Of a stretch of 64,000 nucleotides of DNA, positions 35,318 through 47,118 are shown piece after piece. The translations under genes were made by a program, and so were the position numbers. Source of the stretch: Metallyticus violacea. Its lineage: Eukaryota > Arthropoda > Insecta > Mantodea > Metallyticidae. Position 1 is the first letter of the stretch. Each line of letters begins with the position of its first letter. Location of the stretch: assembly GCA_030762175.1 (NCBI GenBank), contig CM060833.1, forward strand, positions 74,585,501 through 74,649,500, in the 5' to 3' direction. The notes beneath the pieces are model-generated. The model worked only from the letters and a program-made list of their open reading frames with translations. It was not told where the DNA came from and searched no databases.

Positions 35318-35565
35318 CACATCTGGGGTTCGATTCCCACCAGTCCTCCCAGACAGTTTTTTTTCCCAAGTTTTTCTCTGTCCTCATACATGCCAAATGC
35401 CGGGGAGGTACCAAAGGTCTGGAACGCTTCCTTCCTTAAAAAAAAAAAAAAAAATATTAAAAAAAACTCATTTTCCTCCAATTTATCATTTCATCCCATG
35501 TGTCATTAGTGTCCATTGCCTATGGTACCTCAGTAACATAACGTGTGTTAAACACTAGGCAACAA
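35318..35565 (+). mobile_element. SINE-A copy, 5'-truncated, plus strand
   Basis: Starts within the tRNA head just before the B box (TGGGGTTCGATTCCCACCAG), so the A-box half is missing. The body is well kept: CAAGTTTTTCTCTGTCCTCA, CAAATGCCGGGGAGGTACC, TCTGGAACGCTTCCTTCC, TTTATCATTTCATCCCATG and GTGTTAAACACTAGG. An A-run inside the body near 35438-35453 has grown. A GA run (35564-35582) follows the tail. Confidence 0.85.
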
Positions 35566-38500
35566 GAGAGAGAGAGAGAGAGGAAGGGGGAGAGAGGGAG
35601 GATGGGAGAGAAAGATGCCAGTGTTAAATGTTGTATTTTATTGTGAGAGCAAATCTACGAACTAAATAAAGTCACTTTCATTTATCATTTGTGTCATACA
35701 CTATTTTGGGGGATTTCTTAATATTGTAAATAGTTTACTTATTATAAATTAAATTTATTCCAATCATTCCAACCGTTCTTTGTTTTAAAGAAACAGTTTG
35801 GATACTTTGCATGAAAGAAAGGTTACCTAAATTCATGGATAAGGTTACCAATATCATGGTGATGGTAATAATTAGTCATTTAAAAACATGTTTTGGCAGA
35901 GTAAAGTGTTTGCTTTGTTGTTGTTGTGGTTGTTGTTGTTGTTATTATTATTATCATCATCATTATTATTTCGTTTTATATATCACACTAAAAACTGATT
36001 AAAAATATAATTTTCTCGCCTTGAAATAAACTGTGGTATGCACAATGATGGCACCAGTTTTTTTTTTTTTTTTTTTTTTTGTCATGTTCTTCTAGTCTGA
36101 CATTGTTGCATAATTACGTACATGATACCTAAAGAAAAAAAAATTAGAAACGAGTTTAACAATTATTACGTAATATTACAAATGGATTCGCAAGGTATGT
36201 AAAAATTAAGAGAGTATATCATTTTATCCTCTTAAATAGATAAATAATCGCTAATCGTCATGTTACTATTAATCCAAAGTTGTTAGCACTGGAGTGTCAC
36301 AGAAATGTTATAGCACTGAGTACTACAAGCTACAGTTTCTAATTTGAATATTTTGTGTTAAAATAACTGCTTTTAATATGAATTATCTGGCAAATAAATT
36401 ATTTGACTGATGACACATCCATCCTACGGATAATTGTGAAGACCACACTGCAGAGAGTTAAGAATACAAATATATTCATAAATTTATCAGCTGGAACTCT
36501 TATACTGGGTGAGCAATGCTTGGCGCAACCGCGGGGCCGACCGATAGTGTATTGTCGCTATGTCGACGGAGGCGTAAAGAATCATCGTGTGCTATAAGAA
36601 GATTTTTTAAAGAGGTATTTCCTGATGATTTCCAGCATTTCCTTCTTTAATATACCTGAGTAATTTAATTTTATTTTTAAGTTTTCATGTTTTGTATGCT
36701 AGAAATAACTTACACGACAAAGAGTACTATATTTAATGCGCACTTTCTGTCACCCGTACCGCCGACAACAGCCAGCTTCGCCGGCCTATCGCATGCCGCG
36801 AAACCTGTTGCATGAAGGATCGTTCACTCTGTAGCATTTACATACCAAATTAATCAGTTCAATAACAACCCCATAAGTACGATACCAGAAGAAAAAGATT
36901 AGAACGTAGTAAGCAATATGTGAGTTACAGAGTATAAGAATTTACGAACTGATATAAAAAAAAAAAAAAAAAAAAAAAATAGACTGGAAATAAAATATGG
37001 GCTGCTGTAACAAATATTTTATTAAGTAAAAGAATGCCTTGGAGTGGCTACACGTGTATAAAAATATATATTTTATTTCTGATATACTGAAAGTTTCACT
37101 ATGTTACTCTGTAATATTTAGTATTGTGCTTTACATTCTCTTTTCGAAATAAGTTAGATATAAAAGTGTAATTTTTTCATAACTTTTAGTAATATCTAAT
37201 ATTTATTTCCCACCTTGAGAAGCTATCAGCATTAGCTGCACTATATAAATAAACAATATGCACTACATTAAAAATTGAAGTTCATAAGGGGGTCATACAC
37301 TAAGTGGACGTGAGGTTTGTAATAGGATTTGGATCATATAGTGATATTTGTCATATTACTGTGAAAATGTGACTAACTTGCTCTACATTGGGACATGTTA
37401 GAGGCGCTCTGAAAGTTTCACCTGGTGTTGATAATTACCACCAAAATTTTCCTAATTATGCGTGAATTGGGCCAAATCTTTAACCGGGTTACATGTCTGA
37501 TAATTTTTCATGAAGAAATTAGAACATTATCTTCACGTTTTATGATTGTTGTTCATTTATTAATTATCGTCATTAAAAGAGCCTGACTCTTTTAGATTTT
37601 AAGCTATTTGTTCCTTCCTTCAAAATATTTGCGGTTTTAATGTTGATAAACAGTTTTGGAATCAGTACTAGCACTGACGACAAAAAATTATGTACTTTCG
37701 ACTGTAGGAGTAATAAACAATATCTACTTTCTGGCCTTTCTAAAGGTCATTACCCTCTGCCTGAAGTCTACGTCCCTGCAGCTGAAATATCAATGGACGC
37801 CATCGGCACTGAGCAAATATCTGATTATTATCCAATAATTTTCTGAGAAACCACAGAAATGAAAAGAGAACAGAAGTGTGTGCTCCTACTTATTCAGAAG
37901 AATTAGAGTAGTGCATAAGCATCTAAGTGCTTCCGAGATATCTCTCAAATGTTTCTATAACTTTGTGAAGAATAGCAAAGGGTCATCGAGAAGTCGCTCC
38001 GTGGTTATTGTGTAGCCTAGGTTTCACTAGTAAAAGGAAACTGACCGTGCACCGAGGTATACTTATTGTGTTCAAGTAACCACCAAGGCAAGCACAAACT
38101 TAAAAGTCCAAACCTTAGTAACGGTGGGCGGATTACCTACTAAAACCGATTTCGAAGGAAGGAAAGACTGTCAGAAATGTAGGAGTACCAATTTTCTTCT
38201 GTGTGGTGCACATAACCAGAGTGCGGAGGAACTTGTCGATGACCCGTTATAAGTTATATTGTTTCATTAAAACATTGTAAAAGTATGTAATAATTGTGGT
38301 ATATTGTGAATTACTTCAATTTTTCTTTTATATGAATAACGGTACACGAGAGAAAATAATATATATTTACATCAAATAGCAACCACACATTGAAATAATC
38401 GCGTGAAGATATGAATTAGCTCAATATTTACATGAATCTCGATGATAAATTTTCATTAAAAAACAAAAATGACTACAATAAATATTTAACAGTAAACAGT

Positions 38501-39061
38501 CATATTATAAAAACCCATTCCACATTGAACTATCTCAGAACTGACATTTTATGAAACTTGTGACAGAACCTACTTTACTCTTACAAGATTACAGTTATAA
38601 ACATGTGCTAAATATGTTCTGAATTTTAATTGTTGTGTTTATTTTGGACTAAATAGCTTTCAACTGTTGAAAAATCTTTTTATAGGTTCATGTAATTAGT
38701 TGTCTGTGTTAAATGATATGCATTATACCTAATGATAAACTGTCCGGAACATTGAAAAAAAACGAATGTGATTTCTCTGATACTGATACTGATATAAGCG
38801 ATAAGAATGCACGAAACCCCCAAAATTAAAATTACTCTTGGAAACGAAATACGTAAGGAGAAAAGCTGTCGATTTTTTCAACGCTGTGCGAAAAAACTCA
38901 ATAAAAAATCCCATTTGTTTCTAATACAGGCTGGCATAATTGGAAAAGTATTTGACAATTAGTGTACTAGGTGTTAGAGTTATGAGTGCGCCAGAAATGT
39001 ACTAAAGAGCCGATTGTGTTGTTTGCGAAGGAAGCCACCCGTTGTTGTGATTTTTTTTTTA
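35566..39061. other. AT-rich sequence with homopolymer runs
   Basis: It contains a GTT/ATT/CAT mixed repeat (about 35918-35970), a T23 run (36058-36080) and an A24 run (36956-36979). Two GC-richer islands at about 36510-36590 and 36750-36830 carry several CpGs. Short frames of 60-68 codons have no recognisable content. Confidence 0.5.
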
Positions 39062-39278
39062 ATCACAGACGATGGACAATGATGATACATGAGATGAAAT
39101 GATAATTTGGGGAAATACTTTTTTTTAAAGGAAGGAAGCGTCCCAGACCTAATTGAACTTCTCTGCAGTTTGGCATGTATGAGGAAAACCTGTGAAAACT
39201 TCAGTCAGAGAGGAAAGATCCCAGACCTTCCGCTCACGGGTCCGTGCCTTAAAGACCTCTGCCACTCGTGGAGGTCGC
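39062..39278 (-). mobile_element. SINE-A copy, minus strand, tail missing
   Basis: Minus-strand landmarks are CCACGAGTGGCAGAGGTC (head with A box), CGTGAGCGGAAGGTCTGGGA, CACAGGTTTTCCTCATACAT, GGGACGCTTCCTTCC, TTATCATTTCATCTCATGTA and TCATTGTCCATCGTCTGTG. The B box is damaged and the copy stops short of the GGGCGTTAAAC end and ATTC tail. Confidence 0.82.
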
Positions 39279-41121
39279 TGTTGAGCATTTACTCACATCT
39301 AAGACCGATTTACAGGTAAGACTAAAAAGTACACGGGAGAGAGTGCTGAGGGCTACACACAGTTAAAAAATGCGGTCTCAAATCAAAATGAAAGAGTATT
39401 CACATATCAATCGTAGAAATAGTTTACTCAGACGTGTTATACGCACTTTTCAAACGAAACCATTATCCTTTCTGTTCAACAAATTAATAACAAACAAATT
39501 ACTAACTAAAATGCAACGTTAACATTGGTGGCTTTATTTACAGTAGCGGTTCAAAAAGTGTGGTCGTTAGAAAGTATGCATTCGTTCATCACATCTCCGT
39601 TAAACAATTTGATTCTACTCTCGCTAGAACTTCTGCATTATGCTCAATTTTATCAGATTGTATACATGGCTCTTCAAATGTCCTTAGAAGTAAAAATACA
39701 AAGATTGAGGTTTGGGGGTATCGCAGGCCAATATACGAGTCCAAATCGGCCAATCCATTAGTCAGGGAACTTGCGGTTGAAATGTCTACAAACGTCTGTA
39801 CTAATATGAGGAGGCGCCTCGTCATGCATAAAACACATGCTTTACCGTGTTTGAAGAGGAACAATTTCCAAAAGAGAGGGCAAGGTATTTCAAAGAAAAT
39901 GCTTGTAATGTGTTCCCGTTAATCTTGGGTGTAATCTGAATGAACCTATTATGCTATCTCTAATTATTCCAGCGCAGAAATTGTCGCGAATACAAATATA
40001 TATATTAATAAATTTATACTAAAATTATATTAAAGTAGGTTCAACATTGAAGGAAGGTGTCATAAATTTATTTATGGAAAGGAAACATGGTTTCCTGATG
40101 AATGAGATTACAGATTAATCTGTGCACATGTACGAGTGAATATGATATACCCATGCTGCAACATGAATTAAGACTTCTCATACTCACATCTTGCAAGCCG
40201 CTGAACTTCTATGGGCGAGTGTATATGCCAACACCGTTTATTTTTATCGGAACTAACGTACGGGAATATAGTGCGGAGGGTAGAAACTCTTTACGTATCA
40301 CATTCCTGTCGCTTGCCTTATTCCATTGCCAGACAATGTGTGGGTGACAATGATGTGCAGCAATGCGATTGATTATATGAATGCAATGACGTGTGTCTCG
40401 AATACGATCATATAAATTAGGATGTTCGCGAAAAGTTGATCTACCAGCTCCTCTTCGATCTGGCTTCGTATGCGTTTCGCTCCTGCGCCTGTTAGGTAGC
40501 TGATGTCCCGGCCTTTCGGGCACCATTCTCCAGCTTCTGCGCTATTGTTAGATATCTCTCTTTGCACTCTTTGGCATTCTTGAACTTCAGCTTTATTAAA
40601 ACTTAAATTGATTCATCAGGGATTCCAAACCGCAGAATACAAAGAAAATCCAAAATACGGTAGTGATTGTAATAGTGACTTTTGTCCATTTCAATCTCAT
40701 CGTTTCTGAATAGAATAGACATTCGTAAGTGTAACATTTTATACAAGTGTATTCTGTGCGCAAAGTCCATTAAATATTTCTTCACTTTTCTATTACATTT
40801 TCTTACTTAAGGATTTAATTTTATCCCCCTAAAGCTTTTTGAGATCTAGAGTAGGTCTAGCTTCCAGAATTTTAACAAAAAACTGTTTAAATGGCTCTTC
40901 ATTTCATTTATAATACCACAACTCGAAAAAAAAAAGTTAAACAAAGTGAGCTATCAAATTAGTTCATAAGTGATCATCATTCAAAGATATCTCTACAATC
41001 TCTCAAATCATTGCGGTGCATTTCATTAATACTTTGTACAATGAAAAGGGTTGATTTGAAAATAAGCTCATACAGCAATTAAATATCCATACGAGGGATA
41101 TTTACGTCCGCATACTAATTA
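39279..41121. other. Unassigned sequence
   Basis: Overlapping frames at 39560-39922 (plus, 120 codons) and 40209-40526 (minus, 105 codons) are among the longer ones not made of repeats. The minus one is Arg/His-rich with HPNLYDRIRDTRH, in a GC-balanced stretch (about 40230-40550). I do not recognise either, and both are also partly open on the other strand. They could be fragments of unidentified transposons. Confidence 0.35.
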
Positions 41122-42290
41122 CGAGGCTAGGTAATAGTAAGTTACAAATTGATGTTGGGTAGTACAAGTATAAATGAGGCACCTGAGGCTTTTACCACCA
41201 GATAGCAGCATTAGTTCAGTGGCAACTTTGACAATCGACACTAGACAATTGATTTTTACAATATTGAAACAGCAGTTGCAGAATGGCGACGCCTCTAAAT
41301 GAGTATACAATGAGTTGTGTGATTTTATGTGCAAAAGTAATGACATCAAAGGAGATTAATAAAGATATTGTTCCCATTTACGGTGAGAAGTGACTGTCAT
41401 GTCAAGCTGTTTACAATTCGGCATAGAAGTTCTCCGAAGGGCAGACACATATCATAGTCGGTCAACGGAAATTGCTTCATATTGCGAAATATGAAGATTT
41501 TTCCAGCTGACAAAAGCGTAACTATAGACACTACAGCCATTGCTATTAGTTGTTTACACAACATGGCCTAACTCATAATGCAGGACAGGTTAGGTTTTCA
41601 CACGTCTGTGCACGATGGGTGCCACATATGCTGACCCCACGATACAAAATGCAAATAATGACTCTGGCATTACAGCATCTCACTCCCAACTCAGGCTTTG
41701 GATTCACCATTACTAGCCCGAAACAAAGCGTGCATCAATACTGTGTCGCCTGCGAAAAAATAGTTTAAGCCGACACCATCCGCAGGTACAGTGATGCTTA
41801 CAGTTTTCTGAGATCACGAAGATAAACTGCTCATCGCATTCCAGCCTCAAGGGCAAACTTTAAATGCAGACTGCTACTGTAACATCCCCAGGAAACTTCG
41901 CAAGGCAGGTCAACGGAAGATATCAAACCTCCTTGCCAAAATCGTGTTGATCTTTGTATGATAACTCCCGTCCTCATACTGCCATTGTCTTAAATGAGAC
42001 GCTGCGAAATTTCAAGTGGTAAGTTTTGTGTCATATAGCCTGGACCTTGCTCCAAGCGATTCGGCCCTCTCAAACATCATTTCCCGAAGATGAAGCTGTA
42101 GAAAGGGAGTCATCGCCTGATTCCGAAAGCAGACCAAAGAATTTTATGCAGCTGGGTTTCAGGGACTTTTGAAACGACGGGGTAAATGCCGGAAATATTA
42201 TTTTGAGTAATAAAAGTATTTTTCAAATCAGACTCTTATTTGTTTAAGTACTGTATCCATTTTTAACTTAACTTAAAAACTTAAACCTCC
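41122..42290 (+). mobile_element. mariner element relic 1, with transposase fragments
   Basis: Left end CGAGGCTAGGTAATAGTAAG and right end (as reverse complement) GGAGGTTTAAGTTTTTAAG form imperfect inverted repeats, each next to a TA. The span of 1169 bp fits mariner size. Transposase pieces lie in order on the plus strand: VCARWVPHMLTPRYKMQIM (41606 on), MTLALQHLTPNSGFG, then DHEDKLLIAFQPQGQTLNAD with CYCNIPRKLRK, and late fragments equivalent to the second catalytic region and MQLGFRDF near the C-terminus. Stops, frameshifts and deletions break it throughout; the first catalytic region is lost. A SINE-A has inserted at its right edge. Confidence 0.82.
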
Positions 42291-42588
42291 TATATTGATA
42301 CCGCCACGGGTGGTCGAGGTCATTAAGGCGCGGGGTTGGAATCCCGCCAGGACCGTCCTCCCTGACTGAGGTTTTTTTCCAGGTTTTTCTCAGCCCTCAT
42401 GCATGGCAAATGCCGGGGAGGTACCCTAAACTTAGGCCTGGAACGATTCCTTCCTTAAAAATAAAATCCTTTTCCAATTTATCATTTCATGTCATGTATC
42501 ATCAGTGTCCATCACCTGTGGTGCCTCTGTAGCAAAATCGGGCGTTCAACACCATTCATTCATTCATTCATTCATTCCTATATTGATA
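42289..42588 (+). mobile_element. SINE-A copy with perfect 12-bp TSD and (ATTC)n tail
   Basis: The element proper is 42301-42576. The head reads CCGCCACGGGTGGTCGAGGT (A box) and GGTTGGAATCCCGCCAGGAC (B box), with about 20 bp of the anticodon region deleted compared with the copy at 56140. The body follows in full to GGGCGTTCAACACC, then five ATTC units. The TSD CCTATATTGATA is at 42289-42300 and 42577-42588. The ATTC tail resembles the short tail repeats of CR1/L2-type LINEs, so a LINE of that group may have mobilised it (inference). Confidence 0.95.
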
Positions 42589-43655
42589 TAAAAACACAAG
42601 TCACATATTTTCATGTCAATATTCATTGGCTACACAAGAGATGACTATCAAAGAATGTATAGTAACAATGCTATTTATTGGGGGTTTGACATTTAAGTTG
42701 TAAAAAATTCGAAGATAAGCGTAGATCAAATAGTACTTATAATAGACTGAACCAGTTCTCTTGCTATTTGCACCCGCGGATCACAACTGCTAAAGCCACG
42801 TTAGGTTCTAAGGATTAAACGAGAAAAAAGAAACGGAATTAAAAGTTGAACCAGACAGTTTGGCCATAGTTTAATTTACACGTGTGCTATCACTTTTGCA
42901 GCTGGCTGACTTCTGAGAAAAGAACACTCCTGCGGCACTTTGTAAAAATTATTTCTGCTAAAGAAATTAAGTGTAAAATTTGAACATTCCCAGAAATAAA
43001 TACAACCTTCTTTAGTGGGAAGGTATTCAGCAAAGCTTTTAAACATCTATCTGGTGCAGACTGGCGTAACGATGGGCGCGAAAGGAACAGGCACTACCGT
43101 TCATGTGTCTCTTCACATTTGCGTGGACAGAAGACATAAAACGAATTCTAGGTAACGTGTTATCCTATTAGGACCTTTTTTTCTCGCTGTAAGTAGTGCC
43201 ATCTCGTTGAGGACGCGGTAACTCGGTCGTCGCGTGACCTGACCACATTGCATGTGAAGACAAAGTGTATTACCTTACGCTTGCTTCTTCCCCCCCTCCC
43301 CGGGACACTAATGACACCGAGTTTCCTTAGGCGAGTGGCGTAATAATATATGAATCCGGAGCACTGTCAAGTTGGAGCGGAGTTCACAACCGTGCGTAAA
43401 TTTCAGTTTATCGCGTGTCACAGCTTGTCGTTAATTCTCACTCTTTCTAGCGTTTATGTTGTGCAGCTACACAGGCTCAAGAAGGCTGTTGTTATTGAAA
43501 CTTGCTAATTCACGATTTTGCATCCTTCGAACAACTTTCGAAAATGTTCTCTCTCGACCCATTGATAACAGAAGAATTGGAAATAACATAGAACTTACAA
43601 AAATTGAGCACGGTTGACATGAATTTTATACGTTTAATAAACGCCACATGTCTTC

Positions 43656-43660
<5 letters not shown>

Positions 43661-43700
<40 letters not shown>

Positions 43701-43703
43701 TAT
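43661..43703. repeat. (AAT)n microsatellite
   Basis: About 14 AAT units ending in a short TATTATTATT inversion. Confidence 0.93.
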
Positions 43704-45029
43704 TATTATTTCGAAAACTTTAAATATACCCAGAATAACACGCCAGATCCAGAGAATTCGAAATAATACTTAATTATATAATAAATTAAAAAAGGAAGAC
43801 TTACGAAATGTATAATTGCCATTACAGAGAACGCCTCCTTAATGTACCATGCAAAATGATGCAAAGATACGGCAAACAATGTCAAAATCTAGGTTTAATG
43901 TGCTGCGAAAAAGGGCCTATGACAATTATGTCTTCATCCACAAATGGATCGTTCAGACTTATGTCTTCACACATTTCTTATTTGCTATCTACCTTAAAGC
44001 ATTGGCATGGTAATAAAGGAAAGAATTATAGCAAATCATGATAGAGAAAATGTATATTCTAAACATAAGTATTGTATGAAGAAATAATTAAATATAACAA
44101 TCAAAGAATGAGATAACAATACCCAATGCCAAACCAGTTGTGGAATATCAGCACCGTTGCAGTAAATTGCCAAAGACAAAAGTGAACAAATAAAATTTAA
44201 ATTGGGAATATTATTTTATAAACCATTTTATTTGCTGACATGGTTTTTGAATGAGAACTTAATTTGCATTGAACTAATTTACAATCAAATAAGTAAGTAG
44301 CTTTAATTACCTACGTTGTGTTATAGATGAAACTATTTACAGAATCCTAAAAAAGAAAATTAGGAAAGATAGCACTTACAATTTTTTAAAGTTATTAGCA
44401 GTTCTGCTTCTGAGAAAATTGGAGCTTAAATGAATACAGGAAAATAATGGCTGAATTAAAAGCGATGCATTCCTAAGACACGTACAAAACGGAATTCATT
44501 AGGAAATACGAGTATTAAATCAGCAATATCTGTATAAGACAAAAGGGTAATATTAACAACATGGGGAATAAAATAATTAAGTTTAAACAATAAATCCTTC
44601 AGCACATCAGTCGTACAATTCCACAGATGAGAAAATGATCCTCGATAAAGAATAGTCTTAATCTGTATTTGTAATACAAAAAGACAGCGTTTGTAAACAT
44701 CATAGGTTTTATAGTAGTTTCAAGAAACACATACAAGACCTGTCCTGATAAACTCAGCCATCTCGAGCACACAGTCAGAGATTAATGCGCAGTCACTGTT
44801 TTGTCCTGTAGAGCTACTTGGCCATAGAGTACCCATCTTAACACAATGACCACACCAACCCATTATTTGGTAAGACAATTGCTTTAAGTCAACCAATCCC
44901 CTAAAGTCCATTTTGTAGCCGTAGCGCTCTTGGAATTTCGTCGTTGAAAGAGACAGACCAACCACAGTGATTAAGTGCAAAACAACGAGCTGCTTATTGC
45001 ATACCTATAAGGGAAAATGAATGTAAATC

Positions 45030-45098
45030 CTTCTTTTCTTTTCTTTTCTTTTCTTTTCTTTTCTTTTCTTTCTTTCTTTCTTTCTTTTTTTTTTTTCC
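45030..45098. repeat. (CTTTT)n-(CTTT)n-T microsatellite
   Basis: About eight CTTTT units pass into CTTT units and then a T run: progressive simplification of a pyrimidine repeat. The Lys-rich minus frame across it is an artefact. Confidence 0.93.
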
Positions 45099-45180
45099 TA
45101 AGCCATTGCTTTATTGATAGTCTACAGATTCCATACATACACAGTTTCTTCAAAGTATGTCAGTCTACAAGTCGGAGATA

Positions 45181-46450
45181 CGACCATAGGTTTATAAGTT
45201 TCAGGCCTCGCCGATAAGAATTGTCGCCTTCACAAAACCCTTATCTTGTGTCATACCTTATCTGTTAAGTAAATAATTGCAGCTGTAATTTCCGCTCCGC
45301 TGTGTTCAGTTCAGATATAGTTGCATAAAGATGGATATGTGTAGAAGATTGTGACATGTTCAAGATGGAGTTTCGAGCTGTTATTAAGTTCTTCACAAAA
45401 GAAAGACGTACTTCAAATGAAATTAAACAGGATTAGATGGTGTATATGGGGAAACATCTCTCTCATATTCTACCGAAAAGAAATGGGCCAAACTTTTTCG
45501 AATGGGTTAAGAAAGCATTGAAGACAAAGACAGATCGGCCCTTGGAGGTGCTCACTCCTGAAAATATCGCTCTTGTGGAACGAGAAATTATTGAAGACCG
45601 GCGGCTCAAAGTTACACAAATAGCAGCAAGGTTGGGCCTTTCTAAAACAATAGTCCTTGGAATTATTCATGAGCATTTAAATATGAATAAGATTGGTGCA
45701 AGATGGGTGCCTAGACTTCTTTCCTCAGTCTAAAAGCAACAACGAGTCATCTGTTGTCAGGCATTTTAGGAGTTCTGCAGTGGCAAAGAGAGAGAAGTTT
45801 TGTAAACCATTGCTACAACAGATGAAACTTTGGTCCTTTTTTTTTACGGTCCCTTGTCCAATCAATGGAATGGCGTAAACCTGGCGAAGCACTGCCTCTG
45901 AAGGCTAAGGTCGCTCAGTCAACCAAGAAGATCATGACCACAATCTTTTGGGACTGTAAAGGAATATTCTTCATTGACTTCAAGAAGAGGAACACCACAG
46001 TAAATGGGGAGTATTATGCTGGCATATTGCACAGATATCATAGAGAAAAGGCGAGGAAAGCTGAGTGGTCGTGTGCGCCTTCTTCACGACAACGAGCCTA
46101 TGCACACAGCTCTTGTTGCAAAGGAAGCTGTGGAGAAACGTGGCTTCAAGGAAATCGACCATCCACCCTACAGCCCAGATCTAGCTCCCAGTGATTATTT
46201 CTTCTTTTCAAAACTCGAGATGAACCTTCAAGGTAGGAAATTTAAGTGCGACGAAGAAGTGATAGATGCTGTTAATGCCCATTTTGTTGACAAGATTTAT
46301 GACTATTTGGGGGGGGGGGTTGAAATGTTAATTCAAAGATATGAGAAGTGTATGGCAATAAAGGGTAACTATACTCAAAAGTGAAATACAGTTTTTGTTT
46401 CTATCATACCTAGAAAATGGTTAGGCTGGTAACTTATGGACCTATCCTCC
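45181..46450 (+). mobile_element. mariner element relic 2, nearly full length
   Basis: 1270 bp flanked by TA at 45179-45180 and 46451-46452. Imperfect inverted repeats: CGACCATAGGTTTATAAG on the left against GGAGGATAGGTCCATAAG on the right (reverse complement). The size and a single transposase frame inside match a complete mariner that has decayed in place. An 11-G run at 46309-46319 lies near the end of the coding region. Confidence 0.9.
45365..46384 (+). pseudogene. mariner transposase pseudogene (D34D type)
   Basis: The ATG at 45365 opens MEFRAVIKFFTKERRTSNE, the mariner HTH start. A TAG at 45434 and a local shift follow, then PENIALVEREIIEDRRLKV, AARLGLSKT and ARWVPRLLSSV, then stop at 45731. 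The first catalytic Asp survives in TTDETLV. A frameshift at the T-run (about 45838-45846) leads to MEWRKPGEALPLKAKV, IFWDCKGIFFIDFKKRNTTV; another near 46035 leads to KRRGKLSGRVRLLHDNEP and YSPDLAPSDYFFFSKLE. Between the Asp of HDN and the Asp of PSD there are 34 residues, the mariner D34D spacing. The C-terminus reaches its own stop at 46384. All three catalytic Asp codons survive, but stops and frameshifts make it non-functional. Confidence 0.92.
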
Positions 46451-47118
46451 TAGGAAGTTTTTATTTTTAAACTGTTTATAAATTTTCTCAGATATTTAAA
46501 TAACTAGGTTTTATTTAACTGAAATATCAAGAATTGCAATAATCTGCCAACATTGAAACTTTCGGTACAAATATTTTAAATGGTCAAGAGCAACATTCAG
46601 AATTATACAGCTAAAGTTTAAACGTAAGCTCTAGCAGAGTATTGCATTACTTAAGAATTATCAGAATTCTTTCTTTCTTTGAATAAAAGGGAAAAATATC
46701 GAATGCTATATTTCTTGCAACAGGTTAGAAATAAAGAGAGAAATGAATTCGTTGAGAAATTACAGCCTAATAATATGAGCATGAAAGTCCATTTCTGTAT
46801 TGGAAGTAAAACGAGAAGTTCCGAGTCTGTATCGCTTTGTTCTAAACAGTAAGACACTGCCACGAGATACCTGCTAATTCTGCAGTGTTGCCACTTTTAC
46901 TTTCAATTATATTGAGCAGAAACGGTGAATATTCTCTATTTCTCATACTATTAAGAATATATGAGAATACCATAATTAATAATTACCACATCCATTTTTG
47001 CTAACACTAAACTTGCAAAGAGATTGCAGACTCGTGACATATTGTTTTTCTGAGCGAACTTTCGTATACCGCAAGTCATTAAGGCTTGTCCAGCATTATA
47101 TCCTCATTCACCAAGCTA
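46451..47118. other. Short unassigned gap
   Basis: AT-rich DNA between two mariner relics; nothing recognised. Confidence 0.5.

Larger units (their letters stand above)
42577..45180. other. Unassigned sequence with repeats
   Basis: A CpG-containing patch at about 43070-43330 (CGATGGGCGCGAAAGG, GAGGACGCGGTAACTCGG) is GC-richer than its flanks. An AAT repeat lies at 43661-43703. A minus frame at 44720-44980 (86 codons, with QIMGWCGHCVKMGTLWP) has normal amino-acid variety but no family I know. (CTTTT)n and (CTTT)n lie just left of mariner relic 2. Confidence 0.4.

Noticed and set aside
39560..39922. 120-codon plus frame as a gene or transposon
   Set aside because: No motif recognised and the opposite strand is also open over 91 codons; left as unassigned sequence.
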